Assembly: GCA_019090295.1 (NCBI GenBank)
Contig: JAHRWG010000098.1
Location: 1-20,073, forward strand
Source of the DNA: Cycloclasticus sp.
GTDB lineage: Bacteria > Pseudomonadota > Gammaproteobacteria > Methylococcales > Cycloclasticaceae
Reading direction: 5' to 3'
DNA length: 20,073 nt
In this document: piece after piece, positions 1-6,982 of the stretch
How positions within the stretch are numbered: position 1 is the stretch's first letter
How the letters are laid out: each line of letters begins with the position of its first letter
Translations under genes and position numbers: made by a program
Notes under the pieces: generated by a model
The model's database searches: none
Told to the model about the DNA's origin: nothing
The model's input: the letters and a program-made list of their open reading frames with translations, nothing else

Positions 1-57
1 CCACCGAGATCTACACTCGACTAGTCGTCGGCAGCGTCAGATGTGTATAAGAGACAG
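1..57 (+). other. Illumina Nextera i5 adapter (non-genomic contamination)
   Basis: This is synthetic sequence. Bases 1-16 are the 3' end of the Illumina P5 oligonucleotide, 17-24 (TCGACTAG) sit where the i5 index goes and match the Nextera index I know as S513, 25-38 are the Nextera read-1 arm, and 39-57 are the Tn5 mosaic end (AGATGTGTATAAGAGACAG). Genomic sequence therefore starts at base 58. The minus-strand translation of this stretch appends the familiar artefactual peptide VSYTHLTLPT to the truncated cysteine synthase. Confidence 0.98.
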
Positions 58-823
58 CTAACAATTCGTCAATATGCCCACCCTCAACTGCCCGTGCCGT
101 TAACGTGGAAATAAAATCGGGTGACCAACCTTGCATAGGATGCGGGGTAAAACTGGGGTGACTTTCGCTGTCAGTCTGAGGGATACCACTGGCCAGTAAT
201 GGCGCCACTTTTGGTTCACATACAATAATTTTAGTGTCAGGGCTTTTTTCTTTTAATACTCGTGACACGCCATTTAAAGTGCCTCCTGTTCCAAATCCAG
301 TGACCCAGTAATCCAATGTAATATCTGAAAAATCATCAAGAATTTCAATCGCTGTCGTTTTTGCATGCATGTCAGCATTAGCAGGATTATCGAATTGTTT
401 TGATTGCCACCAACCATGCTTCTCAGCTAATTCCTTGGCTTTTAGCACCATCCCTGTTCCTTTTTGTGCCGCAGGCGTCAAAATAACATTAGCACCTAAA
501 AAACGCATGAGTTTACGTCGCTCAACACTGAATGATTCTGCCATAACGACGACTAACGGGTAACCTTTTTGCGCACAAACCATTGCAAGCCCAATACCTG
601 TATTACCGCTGGTTGCTTCAACGATTGTTTGCCCTAGACGTAACTCTCCTCTTTTCTCAGCATCTTCAATGACGCCTAGAGCCAACCTATCTTTTACGGA
701 GCCCATCGGGTTAAATGACTCTACTTTAGCAAAAACATTAACATGTTTAGGCCCTAGTTTATTAATACGAATAACTGGTGTGCGGCCAATTGTTTCTAAA
801 ATAGTTTCAAAACGTTTTCCCAT
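58..823 (-). CDS. cysK: Cysteine synthase (O-acetylserine sulfhydrylase), 3'-truncated at contig end
   Basis: A PLP-dependent fold-type II enzyme that makes L-cysteine from O-acetylserine and sulfide in the cytoplasm. About 255 genuine residues remain. The PLP-lysine motif NPMGSVKDR puts the Schiff-base lysine at residue 44, the substrate loop TSGNTG follows, and the phosphate-binding loop is GFGTGGT. A stretch with SFTPHPMQGW is longer than in E. coli CysK, so this is a CysK-family variant; cystathionine beta-synthase-like activity is a less likely alternative. The ATG at 823 is chosen because GAGGG lies at a suitable distance upstream; the TTG one codon earlier has no better support. The C-terminus (roughly 55-70 residues) is missing because the contig stops, and everything left of base 58 is adapter. 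It lies 95 bp downstream of the channel gene, on the same strand. Confidence 0.88.
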
Positions 824-854
824 CAAATAACCCTCGTTGTTTAATACCAGTTGA

Positions 855-887
855 ACCTTATTAAAGCACGGTATATAAGGTGCTTTA
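855..887 (-). promoter_or_regulatory. Two overlapping, mutually exclusive stem-loops in the cysK leader
   Basis: Between the channel stop and the cysK start, two perfect inverted repeats share bases. TAAAGCAC/GTGCTTTA (862-869 with 880-887) gives an 8-bp stem with a 10-base loop. ACCTTAT/ATAAGGT (855-861 with 875-881) gives a 7-bp stem. They overlap at 880-881, so the full stems cannot form together. No T-run follows on the minus strand, so a plain terminator is not supported. It could be a leader RNA switch, an operator, or chance in AT-rich DNA. Confidence 0.35.
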
Positions 888-918
888 CATTTATTACTTA
901 GCGAACTCGTTCTTTGTC

Positions 919-1749
919 TTATTCATCAGTAGATGCTGGTCGTCGCCGATAAATAACATGGTAAATAAGACCAACTAGAACACTTCCACCTATTAGGTTT
1001 CCTAATATAACCGGCACCAAATTAGTGAGTAATCCCATCCAACTGACTGAGTCTGCAATGATGGTTGAAGTACCAAATGTTTTTATTAACATCGCTAAAG
1101 GGACAATATACATATTTGCAATACTGTGTTCAAACCCAGCGGCGACAAACGCTGAAATTGGAAATACGATAGCAATGGCCTTATCAATAACGGTTCTACC
1201 GGCCAGCGCCATCCATACAGCTAGGCATACAAAGACATTACAAAGAACGCCTTTAAAAAATGCACTCCAAAAAGGTAATGAGCATTTTGCAGCTGCAATA
1301 ACTAGGTATTTATCTGCAATTGCGCCACCATTCATCTCGGTATGCCCAGATAAAAAAACCAACAGTGCCAAACCCGTTGCACCTAAAAAATTGGCAAAGC
1401 AGATAACCAACCAGTTTTTTAGTAATTCGTAACTCGTTATTTGTTTATCAGCCCAAGCCATGGCTAACAAATTGTTTCCTGTAAATAGCTCTGCACCCGC
1501 CACAATGACCAATATTAAGCCTAAGGAAAAAGCTAAACCACTTAATAATTGGCTAATGGCAAAACTCAACGAAGCATCTGATTTAACGATAACAAAGTAA
1601 AGAGCACCCAAACCAATAAAGGCACCCGCTAATATACCCAACAATAACATAGACAGTAAAGGTAACCGTGCCTTGGCAACACCGACAGTTTTTACTCGGT
1701 GAGCAATTTCTTTCGGTGAAAAGGCATCTAAACCATACACTTCCGACAT
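919..1749 (-). CDS. Formate/nitrite transporter (FNT) family channel
   Basis: A pentameric inner-membrane channel of the FocA/NirC family, passing small monovalent anions such as formate or nitrite (also hydrosulfide in some members). The 276-residue length fits the family, and about six hydrophobic segments are visible. Both family signatures are present: AGAELFTG near residues 84-91 and KGVLCNVFVCLA near 166-177. The central histidine of FNT channels is seen in GFEHSIANMY (His208). The start ATG at 1749 follows AAAGGAG at good spacing. It lies between the ABC transporter and cysK on the same strand. Which anion it carries cannot be read from sequence; proximity to cysK makes sulfide a possibility, but there is no direct evidence. 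Confidence 0.9.
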   Translation of the reverse strand: MSEVYGLDAFSPKEIAHRVKTVGVAKARLPLLSMLLLGILAGAFIGLGALYFVIVKSDASLSFAISQLLSGLAFSLGLILVIVAGAELFTGNNLLAMAWADKQITSYELLKNWLVICFANFLGATGLALLVFLSGHTEMNGGAIADKYLVIAAAKCSLPFWSAFFKGVLCNVFVCLAVWMALAGRTVIDKAIAIVFPISAFVAAGFEHSIANMYIVPLAMLIKTFGTSTIIADSVSWMGLLTNLVPVILGNLIGGSVLVGLIYHVIYRRRPASTDE

Positions 1750-1814
1750 AACGACTCCTTTAAATTTTTTGACCCTTCCTCTACCCTACCATGATCTTCT
1801 TCGCTTTCTGGTGA

Positions 1815-3590
1815 TTAACTGATTGGCGTTGGCTGTTTAAACTGTAATCGTGCAAGCCGAGAGTATAATTCACTGGTTTCCATTAGCTCGTTGTGCTCAC
1901 CCAGTTCAACCAACTTTCCTTTTTCAAAAACAGCAATTTGATCACTGTGAACCACGGTTGATAAACGGTGTGCAATGATAAAAGTCGTACGACCCTTCAT
2001 CAGTTGTGTTAACGCCTTCTGAACCATACGTTCACTTTCAGCATCCAATGCACTGGTCGCTTCGTCCAGTAATAAAATTTTAGGGTTTCTTAAAATGGCT
2101 CGAGCTATTGCAATCCGCTGTCGCTGTCCTCCCGATAAGCGAACCCCTGCTTCACCTAAATGACTCTCATAGCCATCAGGTAATTGCTGAATAAATTCAT
2201 CCGCAAATGCCAGTTCAGCCGCTTTTCTAACCTGTTCATCGCTGGCACTTGGGGTTCCGTAGCGAATATTATCCCAAACATTACCTGTGAATAAGGTGGG
2301 AGATTGAGGAACAATAGCCATAAGGTCACGTAATTTTGACAGTTCCAATTGCTTAATATTAATACCATCGATATAAATCCCACCTTGCTGTGGATCATAA
2401 AAGCGCAGCATTAAATCAAACAACGTAGATTTTCCAGCGCCAGATGGGCCAACAATGGCTATATTAGTACCGGCCTGAACTGTTAATGACAGTGGACCTA
2501 ACGCAGGGTGTTTAAGCCTTGATGGGTAAGCAAATACCAATGACCTTATTTCAACTTGACCTGCGCCATCACTACTAATAGTCTCCGGCTTGGAAGGCGT
2601 TTGAATGAGTGAATGAGATGCTAATAGGTCGATAAGCCTATCTGTTGCACCACCGGCACGTTGAAGTTCACCATACACCTCGCTGATGGCGGCAACAGAC
2701 ATGGCAACAATAATGGCATAGAACACAAAAGCAGCTAAGTCTCCCCCACTAATGGTGCCTGCCAAAACATCCCTGCCTCCAACCCACATCATTGCACCAA
2801 TAGCCCCTAAAATAAGCGTGATCGCGACAGCAATCAGGATCGATCGGTAGCGTATTCGCCTGACGGCTGTCTGAAAAACTTGCTCGGTAAAGGTACCAAA
2901 TTCTTTTTTTGCAACCGTCTGATGGTTAAATGCCTGAACCGTTTTAATATTTTGTAACGACTCACCTACAAAGGTACTCACATCGGCAACTCTATCCTGG
3001 CTATCACGTGACAAAGCACGTACTCGGCGTCCAAAAATCAAAATCGGAATAATAATAAAAGGAACCGATATTAAGACAATAACCGTGAGTTTGAAATTAG
3101 TTAGAAGCATTAAGATAACACCCCCAAAAAAAATAATAATATTACGTAAAGCAATCGAAATAGACGAGCCAAGCACCGACTGCAGTAACGTGGTATCTGT
3201 CGTAATACGAGACTGAATTTCACCGCTTAGATTAGTTTCAAAATAGCCTGGGTGAAGTTCGACGACATGTTCGAAAACTGTATTCCTTATATCCATAACC
3301 ACCCGCTCACCTATCCATGACATAAAGAAAAAGCGGATGAATGTGCCAACGGCTAATGCCAAGCTGAGTGCTAAGAAAACAAGAATGGTCGCCGTTAAGT
3401 TTTCTTCTGATTGTGTCGCTAACCCTCGGTCTATTAATAATCTTAAACCATGCCCAATTGATAGCATAATTGACGCTGAGAAAATCAATGCAATAAGGGC
3501 TATAATTACTTGTAAATAATACGGTTTTAAGAATTTAAAAAGTAAAATAAATCGGTTTATGTCGTTGCTTTTATGTAAGGGGTTTATCAT
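1815..3590 (-). CDS. ABCB-type half-size ABC exporter (MsbA/BmrA-like)
   Basis: A 591-residue fused membrane-plus-ATPase half-transporter that should act as a homodimer in the inner membrane, exporting lipids or hydrophobic compounds. The N-terminal part (residues about 15-310) has six hydrophobic segments of the type I exporter domain. The C-terminal nucleotide-binding domain has Walker A GPSGAGKST (381-389), Q-loop VPQS (427-430), signature LSGGQ (485-489), Walker B LLLDE (506-510) and the switch His541 in AHRLST. All catalytic motifs are intact. No clear Shine-Dalgarno precedes the ATG at 3590. MsbA itself usually neighbours lpxK, which is absent here, so I do not call it msbA; the substrate is unknown. 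It is transcribed divergently from the peroxidase gene. Confidence 0.9.
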   Translation of the reverse strand: MINPLHKSNDINRFILLFKFLKPYYLQVIIALIALIFSASIMLSIGHGLRLLIDRGLATQSEENLTATILVFLALSLALAVGTFIRFFFMSWIGERVVMDIRNTVFEHVVELHPGYFETNLSGEIQSRITTDTTLLQSVLGSSISIALRNIIIFFGGVILMLLTNFKLTVIVLISVPFIIIPILIFGRRVRALSRDSQDRVADVSTFVGESLQNIKTVQAFNHQTVAKKEFGTFTEQVFQTAVRRIRYRSILIAVAITLILGAIGAMMWVGGRDVLAGTISGGDLAAFVFYAIIVAMSVAAISEVYGELQRAGGATDRLIDLLASHSLIQTPSKPETISSDGAGQVEIRSLVFAYPSRLKHPALGPLSLTVQAGTNIAIVGPSGAGKSTLFDLMLRFYDPQQGGIYIDGINIKQLELSKLRDLMAIVPQSPTLFTGNVWDNIRYGTPSASDEQVRKAAELAFADEFIQQLPDGYESHLGEAGVRLSGGQRQRIAIARAILRNPKILLLDEATSALDAESERMVQKALTQLMKGRTTFIIAHRLSTVVHSDQIAVFEKGKLVELGEHNELMETSELYSRLARLQFKQPTPIS

Positions 3591-3667
3591 TTTAAAGTGT
3601 GTTCAAATACGTTTCTAGAAATTAATATAAAGGGCTAAATATCTCCCAATTCATTATTAAATGCTAA

Positions 3668-3673
3668 TATAAT
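3668..3673 (+). promoter_or_regulatory. Possible -10 box (TATAAT) for the peroxidase gene
   Basis: A perfect TATAAT in the 181-bp divergent intergenic region, about 100 bases before the peroxidase start. No convincing -35 box lies 16-18 bases upstream, and the region is AT-rich, so this is weak support. The same region holds a 10-bp palindrome TTTCTAGAAA at 3612-3621, close to the ABC transporter start. Confidence 0.25.
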
Positions 3674-3771
3674 TTAGTTGAAATATAACTTATATAACAG
3701 CCTGAGAATAGGGTTTCTTACACCCTCCTCCGCCAATATAAATTGCACTGACCGATAAAGGAGCCCAAATA

Positions 3772-4257
3772 ATGGCCGCTAATATTTACGAATTCAATGT
3801 TACTGACATTGATCATACACCACACTCTCTATCCGAGTTTAAGGACCAAGTATTATTAATTGTTAATACGGCTAGTCAGTGCGGCTTAACCCCTCAGTAT
3901 GAAGGTCTTGAAGAGTTACACAAGCGCTTTAATAGCCAGGGGTTTAGTGTCTTGGGCTTCCCTTGTGATCAGTTTTTGCACCAAGAACCTGCAGAAGAGC
4001 CTGAAATAAAAGAATTTTGTAATACACAATACAATATTAGCTTTCCTCTATTTAGCAAAGTGTCCGTTAATGGTGAAAAAACTAACCCCATGTATGCCTA
4101 CCTTAAGCAACAAGCACCTGGCATTTTAAACAGCCAAAAAATCAAATGGAATTTTACTAAATTTTTAGTTAACCGGCAGGGGCAAGTAATTCGGCGTTAT
4201 GCACCAGTGATTAAACCCAGTCGTATTGCAAATGACATTCAAAAATTACTCACTTAA
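3772..4257 (+). CDS. Glutathione peroxidase family thiol peroxidase
   Basis: Reduces hydrogen peroxide and organic or lipid hydroperoxides in the cytoplasm. At 161 residues it matches small bacterial GPx/BtuE proteins. The catalytic tetrad is complete: Cys37 in NTASQCGLT, Gln71 in QEP, and Trp126-Asn127 in KWNFTKF. Cys83 (EFCNTQY) sits where thioredoxin-dependent members such as yeast Gpx3 carry their resolving cysteine, so thioredoxin is the likelier reductant despite the family name. The usual FPCNQFGGQEP motif reads FPCDQFLHQEP here, with three substitutions beside the catalytic Gln. AAGGAG at 3758-3763 supports the ATG at 3772. It converges tightly on the cation transporter gene, leaving 13 bp between stop codons. 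Confidence 0.93.
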   Translation: MAANIYEFNVTDIDHTPHSLSEFKDQVLLIVNTASQCGLTPQYEGLEELHKRFNSQGFSVLGFPCDQFLHQEPAEEPEIKEFCNTQYNISFPLFSKVSVNGEKTNPMYAYLKQQAPGILNSQKIKWNFTKFLVNRQGQVIRRYAPVIKPSRIANDIQKLLT

Positions 4258-4270
4258 GGCAGTCTAACCA

Positions 4271-5167
4271 TTATTGTCTACAGCGATTATGTCCTGTGTC
4301 ATCGATTCCGCATAGCTCACCTGGCCATTCAATTTCAATCGTGGAGTGAAACACCCCTTCTGATCGAATAATTGATTTAACCTGTTGTTTCAATTCTGCG
4401 TACTCACTAGGGTTTAATTTATTCCTTACAACAAGGTGGATCGTCAATACATGTTCCTCACCATCCAGCGACCATATGTGTAGATGATGAGCATCCTTGA
4501 CTTGCTTTAAGGCTTTAATATCACCTTCTAATTGTTCAATATTTATTTTATCGGGTGTTGCTTGAAGAAGAATCGTTATGACTTTTTTAAGGTTTTTAAC
4601 AACGCCTGTTAAAATATAAAGCGTTATAAGAATGGCTAAAATAGGATCAAGAATAGGGATATCTTTAAACATCAACACAATGGCCACCACCAGCACCGCC
4701 ACCCAGCCTAAGGCATCTTCAAGTAGATGAAGTTTTACCACTCGCGCGTTGATCCCAGTGTCTTTAGATAAACGAAAAACTGCAATTGAGTTAACAGCTA
4801 CACCTAATACAGCCAGTAAGAGCATTCCTTCGGCATTAGCCTGCTGGGGGTTTAACAACCTAGGTATGGCTTCTGTTAACACATAAGCTGAGCTGACTAT
4901 AAGGATAAGCGTGCTAACAAGCGCCCCAACAACGGTAAACCGTTTATATCCAAACGTATATCTTTTAGAGCCATTTTTATGGGTGAGTGACTCAAAATAC
5001 CATGCTTGACCGAGCGCAATGGAATCACCTAAATCATGCACAGCATCGGCTAAAATCGCTGTACTATTTGTTAGCGCACCGCCTATAAACTCGATAATCG
5101 TGAAGCTTAAATTTAAAAAAAAAGCGAGTTTAATGTTTTTGACGGCACCGTGATGATGATGTTCCAT
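4271..5167 (-). CDS. Cation diffusion facilitator (Zn2+/Co2+-type metal/proton antiporter)
   Basis: Exports divalent metal, most likely zinc, across the inner membrane by proton exchange, normally as a dimer. From the ATG at 5167 it has 298 residues, starting with a metal-binding-like MEHHHH. Two HxxxD pairs expected of zinc-type CDF proteins are present: DAVHDLGDS (His44, Asp48) and LHLLEDALG (His147, Asp151). The C-terminal cytoplasmic domain (about residues 205-290) contains HHLHIWSLDG. A TTG 42 bases further upstream also opens the frame but would add residues before the poly-His start and has no ribosome binding site; the ATG also lacks a strong one. The family resembles CzcD/ZitB; metal specificity is inferred only from the His/Asp pattern. 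Confidence 0.9.
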   Translation of the reverse strand: MEHHHHGAVKNIKLAFFLNLSFTIIEFIGGALTNSTAILADAVHDLGDSIALGQAWYFESLTHKNGSKRYTFGYKRFTVVGALVSTLILIVSSAYVLTEAIPRLLNPQQANAEGMLLLAVLGVAVNSIAVFRLSKDTGINARVVKLHLLEDALGWVAVLVVAIVLMFKDIPILDPILAILITLYILTGVVKNLKKVITILLQATPDKINIEQLEGDIKALKQVKDAHHLHIWSLDGEEHVLTIHLVVRNKLNPSEYAELKQQVKSIIRSEGVFHSTIEIEWPGELCGIDDTGHNRCRQ

Positions 5168-5261
5168 AGGAATGAGTGTACTTATTAGCCAGATAGGTGT
5201 TGATATCAATTAGTCGTCGTATTAGATACGTTTAACCGATTGATAACAACCATAAAAAATA

Positions 5262-5267
5262 ATTATA
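5262..5267 (-). promoter_or_regulatory. Possible -10 box for the cation transporter gene
   Basis: A minus-strand TATAAT about 95 bases before the transporter start, in a gap of 196 bp. The matching -35 region is poor. It overlaps the T-rich tail of a possible weak terminator of the upstream operon. Confidence 0.25.
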
Positions 5268-5295
5268 AAAACACTTGGCTATTAAATAATGGGCC
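5266..5295 (-). terminator. Weak candidate terminator of the large catabolic operon
   Basis: On the minus strand, about 70 bases after the DUF35 stop, a GGC/GCC stem extended by ATT/AAT with a small bulge (5277-5295) is followed by a run of five T and more AT-rich sequence. The stem is short and poor in GC, so this is at best a weak intrinsic terminator. I see nothing stronger between 5168 and 5363. Confidence 0.22.
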
Positions 5296-5363
5296 TACAT
5301 CAGGTGTACATTCAGAAGACGAATACGCTTTGCGCTACTTAAGTGTCTGCGATAAAGCCAGTA

Positions 5364-5804
5364 TTATTTATCCGCTAAATTGACTAGCTCAAAACAAGGT
5401 AAAAATACCTGCTCACTTATTTTCATGGTTTTCATCGCCACTGGAGAATCAATCGCTAGATGAGTAAAGTCTTTACCCAGCAACGAGCTTATCATGCGTG
5501 GCCCCTCCTCTAGTTCTACTAGCAAGACGGCATAAGGTACATCATCTCTAAAAGCTGGGCCGGGGCTACGATGAACCACGCTATATGAATGGATAATTCC
5601 ACGACCACTAGCCGCTCGATGGACTAATTTTTTTGACTGACAAATCCTGCACAGCCCTTGCTGGTAATATTGCACATGGCCGCAGTCTTCACAGTGTTGC
5701 AGTAATAACTCACCTTTTTTTAAGCCTTCCCACATGGCATGGCTGTCACTATCAGCAATTGGTAAGGGTTTCTGTATGGTATCTTCTTCAGTTAGTTGCT
5801 TCAT
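5364..5804 (-). CDS. DUF35 zinc-ribbon/OB-fold protein, partner of the thiolase-fold protein
   Basis: A 146-residue acyl-CoA-associated accessory protein. An N-terminal helix (MWEGLKKGEL) leads to a rubredoxin-like zinc ribbon with Cys38, Cys41, Cys52 and Cys55 (CxxC-x10-CxxC), then an OB-fold beginning near HSYSVVHRSPGPAF. Family knowledge: such proteins form complexes with thiolase-fold partners, as in BbsA with BbsB (benzoylsuccinyl-CoA thiolase) and the DUF35 domain of ChsH2 with the steroid aldolase Ltp2. The ATG overlaps the TGA of the thiolase-fold gene (ATGA), and GGGAG lies upstream, so the two are translationally coupled and probably made in equal amounts. It is the last gene of the operon. 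Confidence 0.88.
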   Translation of the reverse strand: MKQLTEEDTIQKPLPIADSDSHAMWEGLKKGELLLQHCEDCGHVQYYQQGLCRICQSKKLVHRAASGRGIIHSYSVVHRSPGPAFRDDVPYAVLLVELEEGPRMISSLLGKDFTHLAIDSPVAMKTMKISEQVFLPCFELVNLADK

Positions 5805-6982
5805 AGGGTGCTCCCTTTACCGAGCACGGTCGTCGCATGGGTGGAAAAACCTGCACCTAAGGTGTGTACTAAACCCACTTCTGCATCCTTCACTTGGCGT
5901 TCACCACAATTACCACGAAGCTGACGCACCACTTCTGTGAAATGAAACCATGCTGCTGGAATTCCAGGGTGAGCATACGACAACATTCCACCATGTGTGT
6001 TTGTAGGAATACACCCGCCATATGTTATTTCACCCGCTTCGACAAAGGGGCCTGCCTCACCTTTTTTACAAAAACCTAAATCTTCTAACATCATCAAGAC
6101 CGTTCCTGTAAAGCAGTCATAAATACCCGCTACATCTATATCTAGAGGAGAAACACCTGCCATTTGGTAGGCTTTTTGTGCTGACTGAACAGCCCCTGTT
6201 TCTGTTAAGTTAGGCATTAAGAAAATATGTTCATGGCTATAGTATTCACCGCCACCAAGAATGAAAATAGGTTCTTGGTTGTATTCATAAGCCTTTTCAG
6301 CCGACGTTAATATAAGGGCGGCCGCTCCGTCAGATATTAAGGAGCAATCCAGTTTTCGATACGGTGAACTCACCATTTTTGAAGCGAGTACATCATCAAT
6401 ACTGATTAAATCAGTCTTTTGCGCCCCAGGCGTGCGACTAGCATGTTGGCGAAAGGTAACCGCTACTTGAGCCATTTGCTCGGAGGTCGTGCCAAACTCT
6501 TTCATATGACGATGCGCAGTCATTGCAAAGGTATTAGCCACCGGTATACCAAAAGGCATTTCGTATTGTTGGTCACGGCTTTCCGTCATCGCCCTAATGG
6601 CCAAATCGGGAGTCATCCCAGTGAGTAAGCTATCGCCACAAGCCACCAATACGGTGTCTGCCAAACCTGAACAAATGGCTGCAGCGGCAGTATTCACAGC
6701 CGCACCTGCTGTTGCACCAGACACTTGAAGGGTATTTGAATACGAGGGCTGAATATTTAGGTATTCACTTAAAGCCACACTAAAGCGATGAAAGGATGAT
6801 GCGTACGCATTACCTGTTAGAACGCCGTCCAACTGGCTTTTATCCATGCCGGCATCGGCCAATGCCTTAAGGCTGGCATCGGCTGTTAGGTCTAAGGGGC
6901 TTCTTCCAGGCACTCGACCTGATGGAGACTGACCGATGCCGACAATAGCAACCTTCCCTCTAAGGGTATTTTTATTGCGCAT
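5801..6982 (-). CDS. Thiolase-fold, Ltp2/SCP2-like acyl-CoA C-C lyase (lacks nucleophilic Cys)
   Basis: A 393-residue thiolase-superfamily protein. At the site of the thiolase nucleophile (CAT in human SCPx) it reads GAT (Gly89 in QVSGATAG), and the usual second active-site Cys near the C-terminus is also missing (TLGAGFSTHA). The HPG of NTHGGMLSYAHPG, IYDCFT and EVVRQLRG are typical of the lipid-transfer-protein-like subfamily that includes the retro-aldolase Ltp2. It is therefore more likely to cleave a 3-hydroxyacyl-CoA by retro-aldol chemistry than to perform thiolysis; this is inference. Start: the third in-frame ATG (6982) has GGTGG six bases upstream and overlaps the carboxylase stop by 11 bases; the frame is open to 7003. 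It is coupled to the DUF35 gene by an ATGA overlap. Confidence 0.85.
   Translation of the reverse strand: MRNKNTLRGKVAIVGIGQSPSGRVPGRSPLDLTADASLKALADAGMDKSQLDGVLTGNAYASSFHRFSVALSEYLNIQPSYSNTLQVSGATAGAAVNTAAAAICSGLADTVLVACGDSLLTGMTPDLAIRAMTESRDQQYEMPFGIPVANTFAMTAHRHMKEFGTTSEQMAQVAVTFRQHASRTPGAQKTDLISIDDVLASKMVSSPYRKLDCSLISDGAAALILTSAEKAYEYNQEPIFILGGGEYYSHEHIFLMPNLTETGAVQSAQKAYQMAGVSPLDIDVAGIYDCFTGTVLMMLEDLGFCKKGEAGPFVEAGEITYGGCIPTNTHGGMLSYAHPGIPAAWFHFTEVVRQLRGNCGERQVKDAEVGLVHTLGAGFSTHATTVLGKGSTL

Noticed and set aside
11..57. C-terminal end of cysteine synthase as read by the open frame
   Set aside because: It is translated adapter sequence, not protein; the genuine part stops at about base 59.
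862..887. Intrinsic terminator of the channel gene
   Set aside because: The 8-bp stem is real, but no T-run follows on the minus strand and the loop is long; kept only as a possible leader structure.
3591..3771. Direct ATATAAC repeats and the TTTCTAGAAA palindrome as a defined operator
   Set aside because: The region is very AT-rich and none matches a regulator site I can name with confidence.
5168..5209. N-terminal extension of the cation transporter from a TTG at 5209
   Set aside because: No ribosome binding site; the extra 14 residues are not seen before the typical His-rich start of this family.
5801..6982. Standard acetyl-CoA acetyltransferase (thiolase)
   Set aside because: The nucleophilic Cys is Gly89 and the second active-site Cys is also absent.
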